A stretch of DNA of 64,000 bases. Source: Chryseobacterium turcicum. Lineage in GTDB: Bacteria; Bacteroidota; Bacteroidia; Flavobacteriales; Weeksellaceae. The notes under the pieces are model-generated. The model ran no database searches. It was not told the DNA's origin and was given only the letters and a program-made list of their open reading frames with translations. Shown piece by piece: positions 9,085-16,331 of the stretch. Position numbers and translations under genes: made by a program. Location of the stretch: positions 1,344,001-1,408,000 of the forward strand of contig NZ_JAJNAY010000001.1 of assembly GCF_021010565.1 (NCBI RefSeq), in the 5' to 3' direction. Positions within the stretch are counted from its first letter, which is position 1, and each line of letters begins with the position of its first letter.

Positions 9085-9243
9085 TAACTTAGGTTTTAGG
9101 GATTAGGTGTAGGTTTTAGTTTAAAACAAATATAAATAAATTTTTATATGATTTAAAGCATTCTAATTTCATATTATTAAACAAATTCAAAAGTGTAAAG
9201 AATAATATTGACGATTAAAAATTTAGAGCCTAAATACTCTTTA

Positions 9244-10866
9244 CTATAACTTAAAATTACGTGAAACAGGAATTTCTGAGTTGTCTGCCATTGTTATAAA
9301 TTTAGACTGCGACTGCTTGATATAATTTTTATTGATGATGTAAGAACGATGACATTTTACAAAATTAGCGGGTAATTCTTCTATAATATCTGCCAGTTTT
9401 CCTCTCACAAAATGATTTTTGCTTTCGATGGTATGCACGTTCAGGTAGTGGTCGTCGGCTTTTATATAGACTAATTGATCGAGGTTTATTTTGGTTTTGT
9501 CTTTTAAAATGATGTTTTCTTTTTCTATTATTTTCCTCAGGCTTTTGAGTTCATCTACGGTTTGATTATGCTCTTTTTCCAAAAACTCTTTTTCCAGAGA
9601 CAATTCTTTTTCTCGCATAATAAAAGAAATAAAGAAAAAACAAAAATTGAGATTGTCGCAGATTTGCAGCAAAAGATAGGAAGAATCTGATATTTTAATC
9701 CAATTGGGATCGAGATTAATGAGATTGAGAAATCTTGGCAATGCTACTTCAAACGAACTAATCATGGCAATCAAAATTCCGATAAAAAGATATTTGCGAT
9801 AACCATTTCTATGAAAATACGCATAATAAAATACACAGGCTAAAGTTATAAAATCGACAATTGCCGCAGTATTAAGTATGAATCGGAACACTGAAATAAC
9901 GCTAGGATTATTGATAAAAGGCAAGGCTTCAACAAAAAATAAAATAACCCAGAAGACTGTAATCCAAACTAAAAAACGGTATAAAAATGACTTTTTATCT
10001 AAATCAAAAAAACTGATAATCAGAAAATTAAATACTACAATAAACAAATCTCCAAAAGCTTCATACACCATTTTGTTGGTAATGAAGGGTAAAAAACGGG
10101 TTTCAAAAACCAAAAGATGAATTTCGTTCAGATAAAATAAAATAAACAAAAGACATTGCAGTGAAAAGAAGAAATATATTTTTTTGAACCCCAAAACATA
10201 CATCTTAAAAATTCCAAACAGAAGCAAAGCGAACTGGAATCCTGCAATAAAAACGGTAAACAAAAAGTATAAACTCAAGGGCTTACTTTGCTTTTTTTCG
10301 AAGTCTTTCAGATATTTTGTTTCACTTTGAAGTTCTATTTCAGGAATCGGAAGGATGTATTTATATTTTTTAAGATAGACAATATAGTGACTTGTTTTAT
10401 TTTTTTTTAGACTTAATATGAGTTGTCTGTCATTACTTTTGAGAGAAAAATCTGAAATCCTATTGGCATAACCTGTTTTTGCAACCAATTGATAATACGA
10501 GTCTTTTAACTCATAAGCCTGCATGTAGGCAATGTCTTGTTTTGCGGAAAGATAAAGGTGTGTATCTTTTTCTTGATTATTAAGAATACTGAATTTTATA
10601 ACCGCATATTGCAAAGTGTCAGGAATTGGATATTGCTTTAAAATGGATGCGTTAAATGGTTTAAAATCTAGCTCATTGATAAATGTAGCAGATAAATTTT
10701 CTTGATTGGTATAAGCAATCTGAGCATTTTTATATAAAGAAATACTGTCTGTTTCTGGCGAAAAAATAATGCTCTTCTGCTGCGAAAACGCAAGGGTCTG
10801 GAATAAAAATATTCCAAATAAAAACAAAAGTTTTGGTATCTTTATAAAACCGAATTTTGGTAACAT
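9244..10866 (-). CDS. Membrane sensor with 7TM region and C-terminal LytTR DNA-binding domain
   Basis: A 540-residue protein. A signal peptide (about 1-28) leads into an extracytoplasmic region (about 30-185) of the 7TMR-DISM type. Seven predicted membrane helices follow (about 195-410), then a short charged coiled coil (about 412-455), then a LytTR domain (about 458-540) with IKADDHYLNVHT and FVKCHRSYIINKNYI. Such proteins are one-component regulators that bind DNA from the membrane. It lies seven bases downstream of the CHAP-like gene, so the two are probably one transcript. Targets are not known; the upstream secreted-protein cluster is a reasonable candidate. Confidence 0.88.
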   Translation of the reverse strand: MLPKFGFIKIPKLLFLFGIFLFQTLAFSQQKSIIFSPETDSISLYKNAQIAYTNQENLSATFINELDFKPFNASILKQYPIPDTLQYAVIKFSILNNQEKDTHLYLSAKQDIAYMQAYELKDSYYQLVAKTGYANRISDFSLKSNDRQLILSLKKNKTSHYIVYLKKYKYILPIPEIELQSETKYLKDFEKKQSKPLSLYFLFTVFIAGFQFALLLFGIFKMYVLGFKKIYFFFSLQCLLFILFYLNEIHLLVFETRFLPFITNKMVYEAFGDLFIVVFNFLIISFFDLDKKSFLYRFLVWITVFWVILFFVEALPFINNPSVISVFRFILNTAAIVDFITLACVFYYAYFHRNGYRKYLFIGILIAMISSFEVALPRFLNLINLDPNWIKISDSSYLLLQICDNLNFCFFFISFIMREKELSLEKEFLEKEHNQTVDELKSLRKIIEKENIILKDKTKINLDQLVYIKADDHYLNVHTIESKNHFVRGKLADIIEELPANFVKCHRSYIINKNYIKQSQSKFITMADNSEIPVSRNFKL

Positions 10867-10873
10867 TGTAATG

Positions 10874-11365
10874 TTATTTAGCTTTCCAAGCGGTTGAAAT
10901 ATTCAATAGGCCGTAAAAGTCTAAATCAGAATCTCCTTTTGTATTTCTAACGGTTTCAAAAACACCCGCTTCATCACCTACCACAACATTAAATTCAAAT
11001 GCAGGGAAATTTCCGTTTTCATCTGGTTCTCCTATGATGATAGAAACATGGCCGTGAGGTCCGGTTTTGAATTTCCAAAATACCAGATTCCCGATTTCGA
11101 AAAGATGGGTTTTGTATTTTGGTTTTGCCAATTCATAAAAATCGATAGCACCGGGATGTTTTGGTAAATCAAATTTAATGAATAATTGTTCTTCCAAAAG
11201 ATGTAAAGTATAGCAAATTCCTGTCATACAGTAAGGGTCTCCCAATTCAGCAAGTGGCATCCAGATATTTATTTTATCAATAAAAGGTGAGCGGTTTTGC
11301 CCATCGGTTTCGTTTTCACCTTCAAATTGTCTGGCTTGAGTTATTATTTCTTTTATGATATCCAT
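10874..11365 (-). CDS. CHAP-like (Cys/His amidase fold) protein
   Basis: A 163-residue protein starting at the ATG at 11365; an upstream in-frame extension would overlap the next gene and is unlikely. The segment GDPYCMTGICYTLHLL near residue 52 matches the catalytic cysteine region of CHAP and NlpC/P60-like amidases (compare PWC.AF), and GPHGHVSIIIGE near 120 gives the histidine strand. These folds cleave peptidoglycan cross-links or amides. No signal peptide is seen, so it may act in the cytosol, or be released by a partner. It is tightly linked to the LytTR sensor gene. Confidence 0.65.
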   Translation of the reverse strand: MDIIKEIITQARQFEGENETDGQNRSPFIDKINIWMPLAELGDPYCMTGICYTLHLLEEQLFIKFDLPKHPGAIDFYELAKPKYKTHLFEIGNLVFWKFKTGPHGHVSIIIGEPDENGNFPAFEFNVVVGDEAGVFETVRNTKGDSDLDFYGLLNISTAWKAK

Positions 11366-11546
11366 GGTATTATTCGTTTTAATAAATTTACACCTTTCTA
11401 ATAAAAGCCCCACAAATTTTTTAAAATATACGAGGCTAGGGAAATGGCTATTGGTTATTTCTAAACAAAATACTTGTTTTATAAAGATTGAAAATTTAAT
11501 TATGAATTTGGTCATTTGTATTAATAATAACTTTTTATGACAGTTT

Positions 11547-12473
11547 TTATTCAATTCCGACATCAAACCAATTGTCACTACCACTTCTTTCTGTTGCAAA
11601 TTTTGTACATTTTCTTCCATCCGAAGCACTTTCACAACCCATTAATTTATAAAGTTTAAGATAAAATGCTCTCGATTTAATATTGTCAAAGTGCAGGTTT
11701 CTAATGTAATAAGGTGGAGCTAATTTGGGAGAATAACTCACCTTGAATTCTTCAAAAATATATCTTGCAGAATTATCTCCTTCAAATGATACAAAATTAA
11801 ATCCTGCTGAAATTAGCAAATCTTTAATGTAATTTCTGTGTGTTTCGTAACCTTTGTTTTTGTCAAATAGATTTGTGGCAGGTGTAATATTTTCTGTAAT
11901 ATCTTCTTTTTGTTCACTTTTGGAATTCGTTAAGTGAGCATTACTTTGTCTTCCATTACAATCTAAATATCCATTTTTTCTACAATCCTGTCCTTCAAAA
12001 CAAACTTCAGAGACTTCGATTTTAAACTGGTCAGAGTTATTATTTACAATTATTGCTTTTACTTTTCCAAAATCATTAGAGTAAGTTTCGTCTGGCTTAA
12101 TGTAGTAAGTAAGTGTCCCGACTTGCGTATTGTCATTGCCAACAATGAGCTTATATTTTAGCTGCACCGCTTTTGAATATTTGTTTTTTACAGAAACTCC
12201 CCAAGAGTAAAAATTTCCATCCTTATTGTAGCCATAATTCTTTACTGTAAATGCAAAACTTCTATAACATTCGTTTTCATAATTCCCACTTTCATAATTG
12301 ATAGTTTTTTTTGGAGACGCTTCTTGTTTGTTTGGTTTGTAACCGCCTGTTGCCATTCCCTGATTTCCTTTTTTGTTTTCTGTTTTCATCTGTGAAAAAG
12401 CAGAAATAGGTACAAGAGAAAAACACATGAATGCTATGAAAGCATAGCTTTTTATGATTGCTAGATTTTTCAT
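11547..12473 (-). CDS. Secreted protein of unknown function
   Basis: A 308-residue protein with an N-terminal signal peptide (about 1-27, ending ISAFSQ). A lysine/glycine-rich linker follows, then a beta-rich region (about 55-155) with NYENECYRSFAFTVKNYGYNKDG and several cysteines, then a C-terminal part (about 205-308) containing NKGYETHRNYIKDLLISAGF. I recognise no family. The cysteines at CYRSF, VCFEG, DCRKNG and LDCNG could form disulfides outside the cytosol. It is one of four consecutive secreted-protein genes. Confidence 0.75.
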   Translation of the reverse strand: MKNLAIIKSYAFIAFMCFSLVPISAFSQMKTENKKGNQGMATGGYKPNKQEASPKKTINYESGNYENECYRSFAFTVKNYGYNKDGNFYSWGVSVKNKYSKAVQLKYKLIVGNDNTQVGTLTYYIKPDETYSNDFGKVKAIIVNNNSDQFKIEVSEVCFEGQDCRKNGYLDCNGRQSNAHLTNSKSEQKEDITENITPATNLFDKNKGYETHRNYIKDLLISAGFNFVSFEGDNSARYIFEEFKVSYSPKLAPPYYIRNLHFDNIKSRAFYLKLYKLMGCESASDGRKCTKFATERSGSDNWFDVGIE

Positions 12474-12508
12474 AATATTTAATTTTAAAATTATGTTATG
12501 AATATATT

Positions 12509-12841
12509 TTAGAAATCGGTTAAGGTGATAATCTCTTCAAATTTTTGTGGTTTATCGATGTTTTTTTTGGCTTCTTTCAAGGTTATTTTTTGTAGTATTT
12601 TTTTATCACTATCTAAGTAGGCATTGTACAAATCTCCAAAGCAAACCGGTAGTAATTCTTCTTTTTGTGAAACTGTATTGAGTTTTGTGAAAAGACATGA
12701 TTCGTTTTTGTCATAGATATAATAAGAGTTTCCTTCTTTTATTAATAAAGCTCTTTTTATAGTAATCGTATCCTGCGAATTTTGGGCATTGTAAAGTGAA
12801 ATGCCAAAAAGTAATATTGATGTTAGTAGTGTTTTCATCAT
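12509..12841 (-). CDS. Small secreted protein of unknown function
   Basis: A 110-residue protein with a signal peptide (about 1-19, ending LYNAQ) and a mature part of about 90 residues with two cysteines. No family is recognised. It lies 23 bases after the 147-residue secreted protein gene and 35 bases before the 308-residue one, and is likely co-transcribed with both. Confidence 0.72.
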   Translation of the reverse strand: MMKTLLTSILLFGISLYNAQNSQDTITIKRALLIKEGNSYYIYDKNESCLFTKLNTVSQKEELLPVCFGDLYNAYLDSDKKILQKITLKEAKKNIDKPQKFEEIITLTDF

Positions 12842-12864
12842 GTTAATTTTTAATGATTAAACAT

Positions 12865-13308
12865 TTATTGTTGTCCACATCCATATCCTGGTCGGTTTAC
12901 ACAGTCTCTTGCAGTGGTTCCCGATCCTGAAGATTTTTTTTGATAAGAATTTTGCTGTGTTTTATTCTGAAGATTTTGGGTCACATTATCCATCATAGAA
13001 TTAAAGCTTTGCTTTCTTATCTCAGTAGCCTGTTGCTTTTGATTTTCCAATAAATCAAGCTCTTGCTGAAGTTGCTCTTTAGAATTTTGGGTAACCTGGC
13101 TCATCCAGCCGTTATATTGTTCTACATAGTTACCGCCTTTCATAGCAAGTGATACCAGACAATTGGTAAGGTCATCATTTTTAGTATTGTTATTCAAAAG
13201 CTCAATTGTATATCTCTTACATTCATTAAGTTTTGCGGCCCCCTCATCTTGTTGTGCATGCATAAAATGAGTCGCAAAAACGATTAAAAAAAATAGGGTA
13301 GTTTTCAT
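12865..13308 (-). CDS. Small secreted glutamine-rich protein of unknown function
   Basis: A 147-residue protein with signal peptide (about 1-18). The N-terminal half has two cysteines in a helical domain (NECKRYTIELL and LTNCLVSLAMKGG). The middle is a long glutamine/lysine-rich helix (about 70-115), probably a coiled coil. The tail is low-complexity and ends in a cysteine pair region (DCVNRPGYGCGQQ). No family is recognised. It starts six bases after the 500-residue upstream protein gene, so the two are translationally close. Confidence 0.72.
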   Translation of the reverse strand: MKTTLFFLIVFATHFMHAQQDEGAAKLNECKRYTIELLNNNTKNDDLTNCLVSLAMKGGNYVEQYNGWMSQVTQNSKEQLQQELDLLENQKQQATEIRKQSFNSMMDNVTQNLQNKTQQNSYQKKSSGSGTTARDCVNRPGYGCGQQ

Positions 13309-13314
13309 GATATT

Positions 13315-14817
13315 TTATTTTTGTAAAAGTTTTAAAAGTTCATTGGTTGTTTGGTTGATGGTATTGGTAAGCTCTGCATTTCTGCGGGCTTTTTCCTGCT
13401 CTCTCAATATATCTCGTTGCTTTTGTTCGGCAGCTGCTCTTTGATCTGCCAAAAGCTGGGCTGTTTCTTTAGCTTGCTGGTTTGCAGCATTTGCCATATA
13501 GATGGTTTTATCATAAAACTGAGTTCGGTTTGGTAAAGTATTTTTTCCTGTAGTAAGTGTAAAATCTCGGCTGGTAAGCGAAGTATAATTTTCTACCATA
13601 TTTTTATAATACTGATTTGCCATTGTAGAGTTGTCGTTATCTACGCTATACTTCAGTCCCCAGTACTCTTTAGATGTTTTGTCGTCGTAGAAAATATATC
13701 GTATGGTTGCTCCTTTTTTCTTAATGACAAAATTTGGACTGTCATAAACATTGCTTGTCGCAAAATGGTCATTCATATACGCTACTCTGTCTTCATAAGA
13801 AAAACCACTGTAGATGTCTTCTAGCTCAGAGAGATAGAGCAAGCTTCCATAGGCTAGTTTAGTTTCATTATCATCCAGAGAAGCTACCGAATACAACTGT
13901 ATTTGATTCATACTGGGAGAAATACTTATCATGTTATTGTTTTTTCTGTAATATGACATGTCGTATACAGAATTGGTATATCTCTGATTCCAGGTATTAT
14001 CAATAAGTTTTGTTTTTAAGGTGCTAAAAATGATAGCATTGGGATTTGAGATGATGATGCTATTTTTTTTATTTTCATTCATCACGACTGTTACTTCAGT
14101 ACCCTGATTGTAATACAGAGTTTGATAATAGCTTACAAAATCATAAGCCGGAGTATCGGTTTTATTGTAAACAGCACGTTTTTTTGCAGATAAAAGTTTA
14201 AATCCCATCTTGGTCATCAATTCTCTTGTGAAATCTACATTTTCTGCAAACGAAGAACGTAAAGTGAGTGAGTCTATCGCTTGACTTGCTGGCAATACAG
14301 CCGGAACAAATACATCACAACTGAAATACTCTCCCGAGCTGATGTTGGCAAAAAGTTTTCCTCTTTTGTAGAGAGAGCGTTCTCCTTTTGTTTCTACAAG
14401 GCTCCAGTCTTTAATGCCTAGTTTTTGAATAATTTTGGGAAACAAATCATTGTTTACAGGATAATTGTTGAGTGAGAAACCTACAACGGCATTGTTTTTA
14501 TCTGCAATCAGAGTAAATTGATAATTGTCATCAGTTATCAGATATTTTAAAATAGAATTTATAGTATCTGTTTTTTTCAGTTGGTCATCATAGATGTAAT
14601 TTTTTTCGTCTTGTACTTTTTTAAAAACAACCCCAACTTGTGACAACTCTTCATCTAAAAGTAGAGTAGCGCCCTCTAAGTCGGTTTTAAAAATATTTTC
14701 GACAAAAGTGACAGTTTCTTTCGGTGCAACAATTTTCTTTTTGGCTTGTGCATATAATGTCTGTGTCATCAGAAATAACACAAAACATAAAATCGGAATT
14801 TTCGCTAAATTTTTCAT
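13315..14817 (-). CDS. Secreted protein with C-terminal coiled coil, unknown function
   Basis: A 500-residue protein whose signal peptide starts at the ATG at 14817 (MKNLAKIPILCFVLF, ending YAQA). An upstream in-frame ATG at 14892 only adds a non-signal leader and is rejected. The body (about 30-440) is beta-rich with no recognised domain. The C-terminal 60 residues are an alanine/glutamine/arginine-rich coiled coil (about 430-500). It heads the four-gene secreted cluster. A pair of 7-bp direct repeats exactly 21 bases apart lies about 85 bases upstream. Confidence 0.75.
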   Translation of the reverse strand: MKNLAKIPILCFVLFLMTQTLYAQAKKKIVAPKETVTFVENIFKTDLEGATLLLDEELSQVGVVFKKVQDEKNYIYDDQLKKTDTINSILKYLITDDNYQFTLIADKNNAVVGFSLNNYPVNNDLFPKIIQKLGIKDWSLVETKGERSLYKRGKLFANISSGEYFSCDVFVPAVLPASQAIDSLTLRSSFAENVDFTRELMTKMGFKLLSAKKRAVYNKTDTPAYDFVSYYQTLYYNQGTEVTVVMNENKKNSIIISNPNAIIFSTLKTKLIDNTWNQRYTNSVYDMSYYRKNNNMISISPSMNQIQLYSVASLDDNETKLAYGSLLYLSELEDIYSGFSYEDRVAYMNDHFATSNVYDSPNFVIKKKGATIRYIFYDDKTSKEYWGLKYSVDNDNSTMANQYYKNMVENYTSLTSRDFTLTTGKNTLPNRTQFYDKTIYMANAANQQAKETAQLLADQRAAAEQKQRDILREQEKARRNAELTNTINQTTNELLKLLQK

Positions 14818-15282
14818 ATTACTTTTTTTTAAAGTTCGTGTTGAAATCGTTAAATCTTCACACAAATTTCTGTCAAAAAATAGGCATTTCACGAAAAATG
14901 TCGTGAATTGAATGATAAATAGCGTGAATGGTAATACCGAAATTTTAGTCTTTATTTAATCGTGGATTTTCTATCCTGAAAGCGATTTTTATTTCTGAAA
15001 ATTGTAATAAGAGTGAATTTTTAACATACTCTACGATTATTAAAAACTATATTTAGCCTATATTTTTTTAGGTTTAAAATTGAGGTTTGAAATTATCAGA
15101 TAGATTCCATTCTGTAAAAAAGTGTAGAATAGATTAATAGGTGAAAAAATATTGCACTCCATAGGAATGCAATATTATTATTATTATTATAGTAACATAA
15201 ATTTAAAACGATATAAAAGCTAAAAACGATTAGTGTCAAAAGTAAAACATTCTGTTTTTTGCTAATCTCTAATCTCTAATCT
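14818..15282. other. Intergenic region upstream of the secreted-protein cluster
   Basis: This 465-base gap holds no convincing gene. It contains a short inverted repeat CACGA/TCGTG (14890-14905), a second copy of CGTGAAT at 14923-14929, an AT-rich stretch with a TTA triplet run near 15177-15188, and the start of the TAATCTC tandem repeat. Confidence 0.7.
14890..14929 (-). promoter_or_regulatory. Candidate regulator-binding repeats upstream of the secreted-protein cluster
   Basis: CGTGAAT occurs at 14902-14908 and again at 14923-14929, exactly 21 bases (two helical turns) apart; the first copy is also half of an inverted pair CACGA/TCGTG. LytTR-family regulators are known to bind direct repeats about two turns apart, and a LytTR gene lies at the end of this cluster. 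The sequence itself is not the classical LytTR consensus. Confidence 0.35.
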
Positions 15283-15291
15283 CTAATCCTC
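15263..15291. repeat. Tandem heptamer repeat TAATCTC
   Basis: Three perfect copies of TAATCTC (15263-15283) and one degenerate copy run through the stop codon of the XRE regulator gene. Confidence 0.9.
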
Positions 15292-15483
15292 AATTTCCAA
15301 TTCAAAAATATCTTCCACTTTTTTATCGAAATATTTTGCGATTTTTAAGGCTAAAACTGTTGACGGAACATATTTTCCAGCTTCCATAGCGTTGATGGTC
15401 TGTCTCGAAACACCGATTTTTTTTGCCAAGTCTTCCTGAGTTATATTCTTTAAAGCTCTTTCTATTTTAATGGTATTTTTCAT
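15283..15483 (-). CDS. XRE-family (YozG-like) transcriptional regulator
   Basis: A 66-residue helix-turn-helix protein made of little more than the DNA-binding domain: LTQEDLAKKIGVSRQTI-like residues at about 14-31 and VPSTVLALKIAKYF near 39-52. Such minimal regulators usually sit beside a membrane protein gene and repress their own operon. The start overlaps the stop of the upstream membrane protein gene by four bases, so translation is coupled. A short tandem repeat runs through its 3' end. Candidate operator dyads lie upstream of the two-gene operon. Confidence 0.9.
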   Translation of the reverse strand: MKNTIKIERALKNITQEDLAKKIGVSRQTINAMEAGKYVPSTVLALKIAKYFDKKVEDIFELEIED

Positions 15484-15935
15484 TTTGTAAGCAGTAAATA
15501 GTTAAATCTGAAAACATACAATATCAAAGGTAAAAATATTATCAAAATCATGATGGTAAAGAAAAGTACTCCGAATATCGTTAAAAATAGAATCAGAATA
15601 ATAGAGTAGGTTACAATCAGGCTCCAAAATACGGATTTCAGTCTTACACTTGAGATGTATTCATCTTCGATTTTTTCTTTTGAAAATCCTGTCAGAATTC
15701 CACCAATAATAATTAAAATTCCAAAAAGATTCGGGAAAAAATCTACTTCTGTAGTTTTAAATAATCCGGAATCTTCGCTGCTTAAAGGAAATCCTGAATT
15801 ATAAAATACAGGAATCGAGACTTCAGGGAAATCAATAATCCCTGTCAAAGAAATAATTCCTAAAATTAATGACGGAATAAAAATAAACCAGCCTATTTTT
15901 TTGTAACGGTTTGGGAAAAGTTGTAAAGTATTCAT
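15480..15935 (-). CDS. Membrane protein paired with the XRE regulator
   Basis: A 151-residue protein with about four membrane helices (roughly 14-34, 66-84, 102-122, 124-146) and a short polar loop between the first two. I recognise no catalytic motif; it resembles the DUF2178-like small membrane proteins encoded with YozG-type regulators. The regulator gene overlaps its 3' end. The start at 15935 is preceded by a consensus promoter element overlapped by a dyad, which suggests autoregulation by the partner. Confidence 0.78.
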   Translation of the reverse strand: MNTLQLFPNRYKKIGWFIFIPSLILGIISLTGIIDFPEVSIPVFYNSGFPLSSEDSGLFKTTEVDFFPNLFGILIIIGGILTGFSKEKIEDEYISSVRLKSVFWSLIVTYSIILILFLTIFGVLFFTIMILIIFLPLILYVFRFNYLLLTK

Positions 15936-15955
15936 GTTTGTAATTTTTAATCAAT

Positions 15956-15963
15956 CAAATGTA
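15956..15963 (-). promoter_or_regulatory. Candidate -7 promoter element of the membrane protein/XRE operon
   Basis: The minus strand reads TACATTTG, matching TAnnTTTG, about 20 bases before the start codon. A TTTA is found 19 bases further upstream as a weak -33 candidate. Confidence 0.55.
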
Positions 15964-15999
15964 AAAAATATTTTACAAAATGTAAAGTTTATTTTACAT
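15960..15999. promoter_or_regulatory. Two adjacent dyads, candidate operator for the XRE regulator
   Basis: Dyad 1 has arms TGTAAAA (15960-15966) and TTTTACA (15971-15977). Dyad 2 has arms ATGTAAA (15980-15986) and TTTACAT (15993-15999). Both share the half-site TGTAAA and lie side by side, the first overlapping the candidate -7 element, as expected for a repressor site. Confidence 0.6.
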
Positions 16000-16011
16000 G
16001 TTAATGAAAAT

Positions 16012-16041
16012 AAAAACCGCAGAAAAAATTCTGCGGTTTTT
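16012..16041 (-). terminator. Terminator downstream of the small membrane protein gene
   Basis: A perfect 13-bp stem (16012-16024 with 16029-16041) with an AAAA loop; both ends carry A/T runs, so it can act in both directions. Confidence 0.85.
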
Positions 16042-16076
16042 AAATTTATTGATGAATTATCTAAATATTGGGCTTT

Positions 16077-16325
16077 TCATTTAGCGACTATATTCTTCTT
16101 TTTATTAGCATAAGCGATAACAAAGGCAATCGCAATGATTAAAAGAGCAGGAATGTAATCGTCAATAGGTGCCGATTTAGGGTCTCCCGGATTGGCAGGA
16201 ATAATTTCTTCTTCATACAACTCAGGAGTATCATTATCATAAACAAATGGATTATCTGAAGACTCTTGTGCAAAGGCAACACCGGATAGTGCCATTACTA
16301 GCATTATTACAATCTTTTTCATCAT
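16077..16325 (-). CDS. Small membrane protein after the T9SS cargo gene
   Basis: An 82-residue protein with a signal peptide (about 1-20, ending AFAQ), an acidic proline-rich middle (DTPELYEEEIIPANPGDP), and a C-terminal membrane helix (about 56-73) followed by YANKKK. The function is unknown. Three start codons occur in tandem (GTG, ATG, ATG); the first ATG is used here. It begins seven bases after the stop of the leucine-rich T9SS protein gene, so the two form an operon closed by a strong terminator. Confidence 0.78.
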   Translation of the reverse strand: MMKKIVIMLVMALSGVAFAQESSDNPFVYDNDTPELYEEEIIPANPGDPKSAPIDDYIPALLIIAIAFVIAYANKKKNIVAK

Positions 16326-16331
16326 CACTTG

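Noticed and set aside
11366..11635. N-terminal extension of the CHAP-like gene
   Set aside because: The extension overlaps the 3' end of the neighbouring secreted-protein gene and has no domain pattern; the ATG at 11365 fits better.
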